A DNA stretch of 64,000 nt from CAZGOM01 sp964542875 (lineage in GTDB: Bacteria > Planctomycetota > Phycisphaerae > Phycisphaerales > Phycisphaeraceae). The DNA is taken from contig CAZIWA010000012.1 in the NCBI GenBank assembly GCA_964542875.1, forward strand, positions 10,613 through 74,612, written 5' to 3'. Below are positions 16,668 through 26,017 of the stretch, piece after piece. The notes below the pieces were generated by a model, which searched no databases, was not told the DNA's origin, and was given only the letters and a program-made list of their open reading frames with translations. The position numbers were made by a program, and so were the translations under genes. How positions within the stretch are numbered: position 1 is the stretch's first letter; each line of letters begins with the position of its first letter.

Positions 16668-17357
16668 TCAACTGTTCTTAGGTGGGAGCCCGCGAAGGGA
16701 GCCGTCGGCTTCGATCCGGTTGTAACGCACATGCTGGCGCATGGCTTTGTCGGCCTGTTCCTCATCGCCCTTGGCAATCTGGTCGATCAGTTGGCTGTGC
16801 CAGTCCGGAGGCGTCATCTTCGCATGGGTCATCTGGGAGTGAACAGTGATGATGTGACGGAACCAGGCGCGTTCAAGCTGCTGGCGAAGCAGCGCAAAGC
16901 CAGACGCATCAGCCAGCATGAGGTGAAAACCCATGTGCTCTTCAATGCACTCGGGGCGTGAACCCATGCCTTTTTGGAGCATTTTGTCGACAGATCTGGC
17001 TTTGGCCAAAAGCGCCGATAGGGGTTTTCCAGACAAACGGCCCGCGGAACACCGGGCGGCCTGGCATTCAATGGCTTCTCGGAGGGTTTCTTCAGAAAGC
17101 ACCCGGTGGTCGTCCCAGTCCACCACCCGGACGCCGGCATTGGCACGCCCGGTGACCAGGCCGTCCTGCTCCAGCCGGCGTAAAGCCTCAATAACCGGGA
17201 TGGTGCTGACGCCGAGCTCTTGCGCCAGCTTCCGATGGACCAACCGCTCACCCGGTTTAAGAGCGCCTTTTAGGATTCGTTCCCGAAGGTTTTGAAACAC
17301 CTTGTCGGAAAGCGTAGCGGACGCGGCGGGCTTCTTTAATGCGGTTACATCGGGCAT
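16668..17357 (-). CDS. GntR-family transcriptional regulator, FCD subfamily
   Basis: A 229-residue regulator. Residues about 15-80 form the GntR winged helix (KVFQNLRERILKGALKPGERL, LAQELGVSTIPVIEALRRLEQDGLV). Residues about 90-215 form the all-helical FCD effector domain (LREAIECQAAR, EEHMGFHLMLADAS). FCD regulators commonly sense organic acids or sugar acids and act as repressors of catabolic genes. Here the likely target is the epimerase downstream, or itself. The 219-base gap to the hybrid kinase gene (17358-17576) contains the divergent control region; I see no clear palindromic operator. Confidence 0.88.
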   Translation of the reverse strand: MPDVTALKKPAASATLSDKVFQNLRERILKGALKPGERLVHRKLAQELGVSTIPVIEALRRLEQDGLVTGRANAGVRVVDWDDHRVLSEETLREAIECQAARCSAGRLSGKPLSALLAKARSVDKMLQKGMGSRPECIEEHMGFHLMLADASGFALLRQQLERAWFRHIITVHSQMTHAKMTPPDWHSQLIDQIAKGDEEQADKAMRQHVRYNRIEADGSLRGLPPKNS

Positions 17358-17576
17358 GGGATGATTCTACATGGGCAAAGCACCGCTGGGGAAGGTAAAA
17401 ACGGCACTTTGGCAGTGCAAAATGCGACAGTTATGGGGATTGGTGGATAACCCAGGTTGTTGCCGGAATCTGGCCTAGTACACTTGTATCTACGTCATCG
17501 GTCTTGATACCTTTCGATTCAGAAAGCCAAGCCGTGTTAATCCGGTCCCGTCTCTCATTGGTGGCAACCCCCGTAC

Positions 17577-20500
17577 ATGCTCCCGCTGCTGCTGCAAAAT
17601 CTCGATTACCTGCTCTTCGTCAACGGCCTGTCGATGTTTGTCGTAGCTGGACTGAGCCTCCATGTGGTTCGTCAGCAGGAGCGACGGATCGACGGATTCT
17701 GGCTGGCGGTGTTCTGCCTGTTTGCATCGGTGCAGTCATGGGTGGAGCTATGCAAGCTCAGCCTGGCGATTGACTGGCTTCCGGTGTGGGGCTTCCCGGC
17801 GATGGGCGTGCTTACGGCCATCAGCCTGCTGAGCCTAGGGCAGCGCGCGCGCAATGATTATTCAGGCATTCCCTGGTCGATCACCATCATCGTGATGGGG
17901 GTGATCGCCTCGGCCGGGCTGCTGATTCTCGATGGCGCCATCATCGGCATACCCGCTTTGAAGGTGCAGCCCGTGAAGGTGCTGTACTTCCTTTCGGCGT
18001 TCATGATCGGCGTTGGCGGCATTTACGCCACAAATCCACTTTTGCGCGCAGCACACATCAGCGACGCCACGGAACGCTTCAAGCTGCAGGTGCTGGGATC
18101 GCTGGTGGCGGCATGGTCCGCCGGCCAGATGGGCGGCCTGGTGACCCTCGGCCTGGAAGGCATGATCGAGGAAAGCTGGGGCCCACAGGCGACCACCAAT
18201 CTCGTGCTGCTGTCGACCGTGGCAGGCGTGCTTCTGGTGCCGCACGTGTGGTGGATGATGTATGTGCCGCCTAAGGACCAGAAAATACCGCTGGCGGAAT
18301 CCTACCGGTTGTTTCCGGTAAGCTTCCTGATTCTGGTATCGCTGGGATGGCTGGCGCCGACCATCGCCCAGCAGCGGTTTGAGAGCGAATACCGTCAATG
18401 GCTTGTGAAGGAAGTCATCAAGACCGCAGGGACGATTCCCATCCAGCGGGTGAAGGAACTTTCCTTCTCGGAGAAAGACTACGGCAGGCCATCCTTCGAG
18501 CAGCTTCGAGAGCATCTCAAGGCCCATGGAAAACTCGTCAAGCAAGACAGCATCTACACCGTTGCCATCCGGCAGGGCTTGATGGTGTTTGGCCCGGAGA
18601 ACATTGATCCTGAAAGTAAGGATGCCTCTAAACCCGGGGAGGTCTACGAGCAGCCATCCGAAGAACTTCGCGCGGTTTTCTCCACGAAAAAAGCAACCGC
18701 CACCGAGCCTTATGAAGATGAATACGGCCGGTATGTATCGGCCTTTGCCCCCGTGCTGGACCCCAGGACAGGCAATGTGCTGATGGTGGTCGGCATCGAC
18801 AGGAAAGAAAAAGACATATTCCAGGGCGTGGCCCGGGAACGGTTTTTCTACATCGTCGGTTTTGGCGCGGTGACGCTGCTGATCATTTCACCCCTGGGGG
18901 TGCTCAGCAAGCGAAGAACGATCAGCACTCAATCAGGGTCGTTCCCGGTTCGGCATTTTGAGTCCATCGTGGCGTGCATTCTCGGGCTGGTGGTAACGGG
19001 GACATTGGGCTACATGGCGTACCAGAGCGAATCTCGGGCACGCTCCAGCGAGTTTGAACGGATCGCCGATTCATTCGCCGACAAGGTGGCCGACGAGATG
19101 AACCAACTCTCGATCGGTATCGAAGCCATCGCCCTGCACTACCAGGGAAACACGGAACCGACGATGGAAGGGTTCCGGGCATTTGCGACGCCCCTGACGG
19201 GAAACTCGTCCCTGGTGGCGCTGGCCTGGGTGCCCCGGGTAACGGACCAGGAACGTCCCGCCCTTGAAGCACGCCTGCGTGAATTGGGCGTCGGCGATCT
19301 GGGCATCTACGAGCAGGACCAGAAAAAGCAGTTGGTGCCTGCATCCAAACGGCCTGAGTATTACCCCTTCCTTTACTTTGAACCCGTCAACAGCGGCAAG
19401 CCGGGCTTTGACGTGAACTCCAACCTGATCCGGCGCAATGCCTTGGAAAAAGCGCTGGCCACTGGCCTGCCCACCGCTACCGATCCCGTGCTCCTGCTTT
19501 CCGACACGGGCGGAAAGCCCAGCGGCATCGTTGTCTTTCGCCCGGTAAGCAAGCCCGATCCCGGATCCTCGCAAAACAAGGAAATGGGTGAACGGGGATG
19601 GCTCAAGGGCTTCTCCGTCGGTGTCGTTCGGCTCAGTGAAGTACTCAACACCGCCGGTACAAGCTCACAGATTCCCGAGACGGAAGTGGAAGTGGGCATG
19701 GTGGACCTGAGCTTGCCCAAAGGCAAGCAACTGATGGCCAGCTATCCCCGGGGCACCGCGGAGGAATGGCAACTGGATGACTCGTCGGATGGGCTGGAGG
19801 ATGCTTCCATCGAGCAGGTCCACCCGATGTTCCTGTTTGGCCGGCCGTGGGGGCTGGTGTTTCGGCCCAGCTATGTGTTCTATAAAACCCACCCCATCCG
19901 AACAACCTGGTGGCTGATGGCCGCGGGCGTATTGTTCACCGTGATCGGCACCTCCTTTGTGGAACTTCTACGCACACGCAAAGAGCGCATGGAGCAGGAA
20001 GTGCTCGCCCGGACGCACGCGCTCAAAGAAAGCGAATGGCGCTGGCAGTTTGCCCTTGAAGGCGCCGGCGAAGGCGTTTGGGACTGGAATGTGCAGACCA
20101 ACATCATCTACTACTCCCGCAGGTGGAAGGAGATGCTGGGGTACACGGAGCAGGAAATCGGCAACACGCTTTCGGAATGGGACAACCGTGTCCATCCGGA
20201 AGACAAAGCCAAATGCTATGAAGACCTGAAAAACCACTTCGCGGGCAAGACGCCCATCTTCATCAACGAACACCGGGTGCGCTGCAAGGACGGCAACTAC
20301 ATCTGGGTGGTGGACCGGGGCACCGTGGTGGAATGGACGGAAGACCGCAAACCGCTTCGGGTAATCGGCACGCTCAGCGATATCACCCGGCAAAAGTCCG
20401 TGGAAGCGGGCCTTCGCGAAAGCGAATCCCGGTTCCGGCAGTTCATCGAGCAGGCGCCGACCGCCATCGCCATGTTCGATACCCGGATGCAGTATCTGGC

Positions 20501-22838
20501 CGCCAGCCAGCGCTGGCTGACGGACTACAACCTCACAAACACCGACATCATCGGCAGATCGCACTATGAGGTGTTCCCTGAAATCGGCGACGAGTGGCGG
20601 CGAATCCACCGGCATTGCCTGGCCGGCCATGTGGAGCACCAGGAAGAAGACCGGTTTGAACGCAAGGACGGCACCACGCAATGGCTTCAGTGGGAAGTGC
20701 GCCCCTGGTACAACACGATGGGGCAGATCGCCGGTCTCTTGATGTTCACGCTGGACGTGACGGCCCAGCGCACGGCACGGGAAGAAGTCGGCCGCGTGCG
20801 CGATCGGCTGAATTCCACACTCCAGGCACTGCCTGACCTGCTGATGGAAATCGACTTCATCGGCAGAATCCATGAGTACCGAAGGCCCGATCCGTGGACG
20901 GATCTTCCTGCGGCCAGCGAAATGTCCGGCAAGCACATCAGCGATCTGTTCCCCAAGGAATCGGTGCCGATCGTGCTGGCTGCGGTCCGGCAGGCGTCCA
21001 ACGATGTGCATGTGCATGGCGTGAGATGCAAGCTGGTGACTTCATCGCACAGCGACCGGTGGCTGGAGCTGAGCATTTCCCGCAGGCCGACGCTTACGGG
21101 TGAACCGCCTCGCTTCATTCTGCTGGGCCGTGACGTATCGGAACAGGCGCGTTCCGATGAAGAAACACGCAAGGCCCGTGATGAGGCGCAAAACCTTAAC
21201 CGTCAGCTGCAGGCAAGCATGGACCGGGCCAATGAACTGGCCAAGGCCGCGCAGAAGGCAAGCCAGGCCAAGAGCGAATTCCTGGCGAGCATGAGCCACG
21301 AAATCCGCACCCCGATGACGGCGATCATGGGCTATGCCGACATGATGCTCAAGCCCGGCCGCACCCCTGCGGAATTCCAGTCCTGGGGCAAGCAGATCCA
21401 TCGCAATGCAGACCACCTCCTGAGCCTCATCAACGATCTGCTGGATCTCTCCAAGATCGAGGCCGGCCAGCTTCAGGTGAACCGGTCCAGCCTGGACCTG
21501 GTGGAAATGCTTGAATCCGTGCAGGCGCTCTTTGAACCCAGCGCACGGGAAAAGACCCTCGACTTCAAGATGGTTTACGCCACCCGGGTGCCGAGGCTGA
21601 TCATCACCGATCCCGTCCGGTTCAAGCAGATCATCCTGAATCTGGTGAACAACGCCGTAAAGTTCACGGATCACGGCGGAATCACCGTACGCGTGCAACT
21701 CATCCGTAACCCCGGCGACCGCGCCCACCTGGCCATCTCCATCCACGACACCGGCCCCGGCATTGCCCCAGACAAGCGCGCGCTTCTTTTTAGAAGCTTC
21801 TCCCAGATCAACGACCCCAACGCCCCGCGCAAGCCCGGCACCGGTCTGGGGCTGGCAATCTCCAAAAAGCTCGCCCTGCTCCTGGGCGGCGACATTTCCG
21901 TGGAGTCTGACCCGGGCGTCGGCTCAACCTTCACCGTCACCCTTCCCATGGGTAAAGACGATGATCTGGAACTGGTCGAAGGCCCCCTCTCTGTCAGCGA
22001 AATCGGGCTCTCCGCGCCCAGCAGGCGCAACTTGCCTGAGCTCACCGGCAAACGGATTCTTGTCGTCGATGACAACCCGGACAATCAACGAATCATCACC
22101 TTCATGCTCGAAGAGCTGGGCGCCAATATCCAGACCGCAGCCAACGGCCAGGAAGCCGTCGACATCATGAGCAGGTCCGCAAAAGCGGCGGACCTGATTC
22201 TGATGGACATGCAGATGCCTGTGATGGATGGATACACCGCCACCAAGGTGCTGCGTGAACGCGGAATGGCCACCCCCATCATCGCACTGACGGCCTATGC
22301 GATGTCCGGTGACCAGGAAAAGTGCATGAAAGCCGGTTGCTCTGGCTTTGTCTCCAAGCCCATCGTCCCGGAAATGCTCTACAAGGAAATCGCTCAGCAG
22401 ATGACGGAAACCCGGTCCACTCAGGTTTCCGACCCTGTTCAAGTAGCAACACCGGAAGGCACGTCCAAGCCCCAGGACACCAGCCCCAGCAAGCATGACT
22501 CCCACGAAGCGATTCCTGATGTGCTCAACCCGGAACTCCCTCCGGTGATGGCAGCCAATCCGAAGTTTAAGGCGCTGTTGAAGAACTATGTGCTGGCCAT
22601 GCCGGAAACCATTGAAAAGCTGAATGAAGCGCTCAATAAGAAAGACATGGACACGCTCCGGTTCATGACCCACCGGCTTAAGGGAACCGCAGGCAACTAC
22701 GGCTTCCCAAGAATCACCGAAGCCTCGGGTAGTGCGGAAAAGATGCTCATCGACCAGGCCCAATGGGATCACGTGGAACGCCGCGTCAACCGATTGCTGG
22801 CGCTCCTGAAAGCAGCATCGCAAGCGAAGATCGACTAA
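17577..22838 (+). CDS. Giant hybrid sensor histidine kinase (7TM, periplasmic sensor, CHASE, three PAS, HisKA, HATPase, REC, HPt)
   Basis: A 1,753-residue hybrid kinase. About seven membrane helices (residues 8-270) are followed by a periplasmic segment (about 265-420), two more membrane helices, a CHASE-like extracytoplasmic domain (about 483-760) and a further helix (773-797). The cytoplasmic part has three PAS domains (about 815-940, 948-1070, 1078-1195) and a coiled coil. The HisKA motif SHEIRTPM has His1241, followed by HATPase boxes NLVNNAVKF, DTGPGIAP and GTGLGLAI. A receiver domain has Asp1544 in LILMDMQMP, and a C-terminal HPt domain has His1699 in THRLKGTAGNYGF. A complete phosphorelay is thus built in, but no output regulator is adjacent. 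The next gene starts 11 bases after its stop. The N-terminal start is the least certain point. Confidence 0.92.
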   Translation: MLPLLLQNLDYLLFVNGLSMFVVAGLSLHVVRQQERRIDGFWLAVFCLFASVQSWVELCKLSLAIDWLPVWGFPAMGVLTAISLLSLGQRARNDYSGIPWSITIIVMGVIASAGLLILDGAIIGIPALKVQPVKVLYFLSAFMIGVGGIYATNPLLRAAHISDATERFKLQVLGSLVAAWSAGQMGGLVTLGLEGMIEESWGPQATTNLVLLSTVAGVLLVPHVWWMMYVPPKDQKIPLAESYRLFPVSFLILVSLGWLAPTIAQQRFESEYRQWLVKEVIKTAGTIPIQRVKELSFSEKDYGRPSFEQLREHLKAHGKLVKQDSIYTVAIRQGLMVFGPENIDPESKDASKPGEVYEQPSEELRAVFSTKKATATEPYEDEYGRYVSAFAPVLDPRTGNVLMVVGIDRKEKDIFQGVARERFFYIVGFGAVTLLIISPLGVLSKRRTISTQSGSFPVRHFESIVACILGLVVTGTLGYMAYQSESRARSSEFERIADSFADKVADEMNQLSIGIEAIALHYQGNTEPTMEGFRAFATPLTGNSSLVALAWVPRVTDQERPALEARLRELGVGDLGIYEQDQKKQLVPASKRPEYYPFLYFEPVNSGKPGFDVNSNLIRRNALEKALATGLPTATDPVLLLSDTGGKPSGIVVFRPVSKPDPGSSQNKEMGERGWLKGFSVGVVRLSEVLNTAGTSSQIPETEVEVGMVDLSLPKGKQLMASYPRGTAEEWQLDDSSDGLEDASIEQVHPMFLFGRPWGLVFRPSYVFYKTHPIRTTWWLMAAGVLFTVIGTSFVELLRTRKERMEQEVLARTHALKESEWRWQFALEGAGEGVWDWNVQTNIIYYSRRWKEMLGYTEQEIGNTLSEWDNRVHPEDKAKCYEDLKNHFAGKTPIFINEHRVRCKDGNYIWVVDRGTVVEWTEDRKPLRVIGTLSDITRQKSVEAGLRESESRFRQFIEQAPTAIAMFDTRMQYLAASQRWLTDYNLTNTDIIGRSHYEVFPEIGDEWRRIHRHCLAGHVEHQEEDRFERKDGTTQWLQWEVRPWYNTMGQIAGLLMFTLDVTAQRTAREEVGRVRDRLNSTLQALPDLLMEIDFIGRIHEYRRPDPWTDLPAASEMSGKHISDLFPKESVPIVLAAVRQASNDVHVHGVRCKLVTSSHSDRWLELSISRRPTLTGEPPRFILLGRDVSEQARSDEETRKARDEAQNLNRQLQASMDRANELAKAAQKASQAKSEFLASMSHEIRTPMTAIMGYADMMLKPGRTPAEFQSWGKQIHRNADHLLSLINDLLDLSKIEAGQLQVNRSSLDLVEMLESVQALFEPSAREKTLDFKMVYATRVPRLIITDPVRFKQIILNLVNNAVKFTDHGGITVRVQLIRNPGDRAHLAISIHDTGPGIAPDKRALLFRSFSQINDPNAPRKPGTGLGLAISKKLALLLGGDISVESDPGVGSTFTVTLPMGKDDDLELVEGPLSVSEIGLSAPSRRNLPELTGKRILVVDDNPDNQRIITFMLEELGANIQTAANGQEAVDIMSRSAKAADLILMDMQMPVMDGYTATKVLRERGMATPIIALTAYAMSGDQEKCMKAGCSGFVSKPIVPEMLYKEIAQQMTETRSTQVSDPVQVATPEGTSKPQDTSPSKHDSHEAIPDVLNPELPPVMAANPKFKALLKNYVLAMPETIEKLNEALNKKDMDTLRFMTHRLKGTAGNYGFPRITEASGSAEKMLIDQAQWDHVERRVNRLLALLKAASQAKID

Positions 22839-22849
22839 AAGGCCAGCGG

Positions 22850-23887
22850 ATGCACAGCAGCCCTCTAGATCATGCGCGGGTGGATCACGCGCTGGTAACA
22901 GGCGCCACCGGCTTTATCGGCCAGCGCTTGGTGGCCCGGTTGACCGCCCAGGGATGCAAAGTCACATGCGTGGTCCGCAGCGGTTCCAAGACGCAGACGC
23001 TGACACAGATGGGAGCGCAGCTTGTCAACGGGGACGTGACGCATGCGGCGAGTCTGGGTGAAGTCCTTGAGGCGTCACAACCAACGATCGTCTACCACCT
23101 GGCGGGCGTTGTGAAAGCAATCCGCAATGCAGACTTCACACAGGTGAATGTGCTTGGCAGCGCAACACTGGCAGAGGCATGTGCGAGGTTGAAAACACCC
23201 CCGGTGCTGGTGGTGGTTTCGTCCCTGGCCGCCTCCGGCCCAGGTCTGGAGACCAGAGAAACAAAGGCACCTCAGCCGGTATCGGCGTACGGAGCCAGCA
23301 AGTTGGAAGGCGAACGCGCCGTCGGGCAATGGGCAAGTCACGTGCCGATCACCATCATCCGGCCCCCTATCGTCTTTGGTCCCGGCGACCGTGGCGTGCT
23401 GGAGATGTTTCGGGCGATTCATCGGACGAAAATGCACCTTGTGCCGGGCTATCGGGATTCCCGATTTTCGCTGGTGCATGTGGATGGGCTGGTGGAAGGA
23501 TTAATCCTCGCCGCGCATAAAGGTGAACGCCTTTCCGGTGAGGCTGGTCCACTGGGCCAGGGGGTGTACTACATCGCAAACGATGAAACACCGACCTATG
23601 CCGAGCTTGGCCGGGCGATTGCCCAGGGACTGGGCGTAGAAACATTACGCCTGATCCGCATGCCCGGGTGGTGCTTGAAGATTGCAGGTGTGTGTGGTGA
23701 CCTGGCTGGGCGTATTTCGGGCAACGCGCCATGGATCAACAGCGACAAGATGCGCGAAGCCACGGCAGGGGATTGGACTTGTGACGCATCTAAGGCACGT
23801 GAACAACTCGGATGGAAATCCGCGGGCAGTCTTCAAGAAGGTCTGGATGAAACGGCGTTGTGGTATCGCAACAACCGATGGCTGTGA
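22850..23887 (+). CDS. NAD-dependent epimerase/reductase, candidate ceramide reductase (CerR-like)
   Basis: A 345-residue extended SDR with HALVTGATGFIGQRLVARL at the N-terminus, YHLAGVVKA, VVVSSLAASGP, the YGASK active-site motif and IIRPPIVFGPGDRG. The fold is that of 3beta-hydroxysteroid and dihydroflavonol reductases. It starts 11 bases after the hybrid kinase stop, so the two are probably one transcript. It converges on the operon that encodes a serine-palmitoyltransferase fusion and a GNAT acyltransferase. In Caulobacter an SDR of this general type is one of five proteins required for ceramide synthesis, so a 3-oxo-sphinganine or 3-oxo-ceramide reductase role is inferred from context. 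The frame extends upstream into the kinase gene, so the ATG at 22850 was chosen. Confidence 0.8.
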   Translation: MHSSPLDHARVDHALVTGATGFIGQRLVARLTAQGCKVTCVVRSGSKTQTLTQMGAQLVNGDVTHAASLGEVLEASQPTIVYHLAGVVKAIRNADFTQVNVLGSATLAEACARLKTPPVLVVVSSLAASGPGLETRETKAPQPVSAYGASKLEGERAVGQWASHVPITIIRPPIVFGPGDRGVLEMFRAIHRTKMHLVPGYRDSRFSLVHVDGLVEGLILAAHKGERLSGEAGPLGQGVYYIANDETPTYAELGRAIAQGLGVETLRLIRMPGWCLKIAGVCGDLAGRISGNAPWINSDKMREATAGDWTCDASKAREQLGWKSAGSLQEGLDETALWYRNNRWL

Positions 23888-23906
23888 CCATGGTGGCTAT
23901 CGCCGA

Positions 23907-25043
23907 TCACAGCGGCCGGTCATACATCCGATAGGTCTTGGAAATGCCCACACCGGCGCGCTCCAGTGAGCCACGGGATTTTGTGTTGGATTCCAGCACC
24001 CACGAAAATTCCCACGTGCTGATCCCCCATTTGGTGGAGGGACGCATGAGGTCATCCAAAAGGATGATGCCCAGACCCGACCGCTGATAGCCGGGGACCA
24101 GGGCCAAAACCATCGCCCGGGCGGTATCAAGCGACTTGCGCTGCGTGAGCAGCCGATAGGCAAAAGGAAACAGCCGGCCATCAAGTTTGGCGAGGATTTT
24201 GTTGTAGTCCAGAAATGCCAGCACGCCCCCAACGATCTTGCCGTCGATCTCGGCAAAGACACTAAGCTCCCTGATGATCAGCGGCCGAACATCGCTGGCG
24301 ATGTTCCTGATTTCCGCAGGGGTCAGCGGGGCAAAACCCCAGGTGCCTTCGAGGGACTGGTTGTAGATGTCCAGGTAAAGTTCCATTTCCTGCCGAATTT
24401 TCCCGGCGTGGAAAGGCCGAATCACCAGATTCGTTCCCTCAAGCTGCGAAAGCACCGCCGGCTTGTATCGGTCGACGATTTTTGCCAGCAATTCAGGCCG
24501 CATCTCGTAGGCGTAGAGGTCTTGGGACTTTTTGAATCCCGCGGCTTCCACCAGTGCGGGGTAATAAGCCGGGTTGTAGGTCATCTGAAAAATGGGCGGA
24601 CGATCAAAGGCGTCCGTCAAAAGCCCACATGTGTAGTTGAGCGAGGGATTGGCCGGACCACGGACCGCAGTCATGCCCTGCTGACGCAGCCAGGAGAAAC
24701 CTGCTTCAAAAAGCGCGCTGGAAACATTCACATCATCAATGGACTCGAAGAATCCAAAGAACCCAAGCTTATCGCTGTACTTACGGTTGTGGCTGTGGTT
24801 GATGATCGCCGTCAGCCGCCCCACCGGTCGTCCATCTTTAAATGCCAGCAAATTGTGTGCTTTGGCGCTCTCATAAAATGGATGCCGGGAAAAGCCCACC
24901 AGTTGCCGCTCCAGCCAAAGCGTTGGCGGCACCCAGTTGGGGTTCCCCTTGTAGATGGACCAGGGCAGGTGAAGAAAACGTCGGCGATCAAGCCAGGAAG
25001 CCACTGGACGGACTTGTATCGAAGATGGGCCTGTCGTTGTCAT
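23907..25043 (-). CDS. YghO-type GNAT protein, candidate bacterial ceramide synthase (N-acyltransferase)
   Basis: A 378-residue cytosolic protein. It has the conserved pattern of YghO-like GNAT proteins: GNPNWVPPTLWLERQL, DKLGFFGFFESIDDVNVSSA, GPANPSLNYTCGLLTDAF, PPIFQMTYNPAYYPALVEAAGF and YAYEM. A C-terminal GNAT half (about 220-370) carries a possible acyl-donor loop PGYQRSGLGIILLDDL. The Caulobacter N-acyltransferase needed for ceramide formation is a GNAT-like protein, and here the gene is last in an operon headed by a serine-palmitoyltransferase fusion, so N-acylation of a sphingoid base is proposed. It begins two bases after the stop of the GT-B-like gene. The ATG at 25043 avoids a long overlap with that gene. 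Family assignment is strong; substrate is inference. Confidence 0.8.
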   Translation of the reverse strand: MTTTGPSSIQVRPVASWLDRRRFLHLPWSIYKGNPNWVPPTLWLERQLVGFSRHPFYESAKAHNLLAFKDGRPVGRLTAIINHSHNRKYSDKLGFFGFFESIDDVNVSSALFEAGFSWLRQQGMTAVRGPANPSLNYTCGLLTDAFDRPPIFQMTYNPAYYPALVEAAGFKKSQDLYAYEMRPELLAKIVDRYKPAVLSQLEGTNLVIRPFHAGKIRQEMELYLDIYNQSLEGTWGFAPLTPAEIRNIASDVRPLIIRELSVFAEIDGKIVGGVLAFLDYNKILAKLDGRLFPFAYRLLTQRKSLDTARAMVLALVPGYQRSGLGIILLDDLMRPSTKWGISTWEFSWVLESNTKSRGSLERAGVGISKTYRMYDRPL

Positions 25044-25045
25044 TT

Positions 25046-26017
25046 TTATGTGCCGCCTTCCAGTACCTGCCGGCAGACTGCGGCAATATTTTGAGCCGCG
25101 CAATTGTTCTGCACGGGCATCAATTTGCGCAGCACATCCATGTCGTAATCGGAATAGGTCTCTTTTCCCAGCGCCAGGCCAACGAACACGGTTGAAGAAT
25201 ATCGCGTGACGAGCACATCGCAATTGGCGATCATTTCCTCGGCGCTGCCGGTTGAAAACACCTGCGCGCCCGGGGCGTAGCGTGCCACTTCACGGGTTGC
25301 CCTCGGAATGTTTTCATTGGGGTGAAACTTGAAGACGATCGGCCTTCCCCCGGCAATCTCGACCACTTGTTTAATGAATGCCGGCCGGTCTTCGGAGCGG
25401 AAGATTTCCCGCAGCGGCGATGTGCACGCCAGCACATAATTCTTCAAGGGAAAGGAATTGTTCAGGTATTTTGCGCAGTTATCGAAATTCGGAATGCCGG
25501 TGGTCACGATCCGGGCCGGGTTCGCCCCGTTTTGCGTGAAAAACTCCGCATATCCCGGGCTTGCCACGCAAAATTTCACATAAGCGCCGCTGAGCCCGGT
25601 GCAGGCCGTGCCCGCCACCCAGCGCGGAATGAAGCGATTCTTTTGCACCAGTCGAAAGAGTCTGTCACGCGGGTCTGTAATGCCCTCCTGCACGAGGACG
25701 ATCCTGGACTTTGCGATGCTCCGCTGGATGTAGACATCCGAACAAGTGACAACCAGATCGTAAGGCCCCTTTTGTGCCCGATAGTCGATGGGAAGCTGGT
25801 TGTCCTGCAGATACTTTCGACAGCGCGAGGCCAATTTCTCGCCAATGATGGTGAATTCCATAAGCCTCAGCCGGCGCATCATCTCGTGATAACCGTCACA
25901 GAAATACGGTGTGAAAGTTTGGGAGTACTCGCCCAGGTGCCGGGCCACCTGATGCATCTGGGTGGTCTGGTTCATGGATCCGCAGATAAACAGAATGCGT
26001 TTGGGCGAGCCGGCCAT
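25046..26017 (-). CDS. GT-B-like protein of unknown specificity in the sphingolipid operon
   Basis: A 323-residue protein starting with a Rossmann-like strand KRILFICGSMNQTTQMHQVARHL. It contains PARIVTTGIPNFDN, IVFKFHPNEN and CDVLVTRYSSTVFVGLALGK. These resemble the phosphate- and nucleotide-binding parts of UDP-GlcNAc 2-epimerase, CDP-glycerol glycerophosphotransferase and capsule-export GT-B proteins. No membrane helix is evident. Its ATG overlaps the permease stop by one base (TAATG), so it is translationally coupled. A head-group transfer role on ceramide or a long-chain base is a reasonable hypothesis, but the family is not firmly recognised. Confidence 0.7.
   Translation of the reverse strand: MAGSPKRILFICGSMNQTTQMHQVARHLGEYSQTFTPYFCDGYHEMMRRLRLMEFTIIGEKLASRCRKYLQDNQLPIDYRAQKGPYDLVVTCSDVYIQRSIAKSRIVLVQEGITDPRDRLFRLVQKNRFIPRWVAGTACTGLSGAYVKFCVASPGYAEFFTQNGANPARIVTTGIPNFDNCAKYLNNSFPLKNYVLACTSPLREIFRSEDRPAFIKQVVEIAGGRPIVFKFHPNENIPRATREVARYAPGAQVFSTGSAEEMIANCDVLVTRYSSTVFVGLALGKETYSDYDMDVLRKLMPVQNNCAAQNIAAVCRQVLEGGT

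Noticed and set aside
17358..17576. Possible FCD-regulator operator in the gap before the hybrid kinase gene
   Set aside because: Only weak half-site-like strings (TTGTATC, TTGATACC) are present, without clear dyad symmetry.
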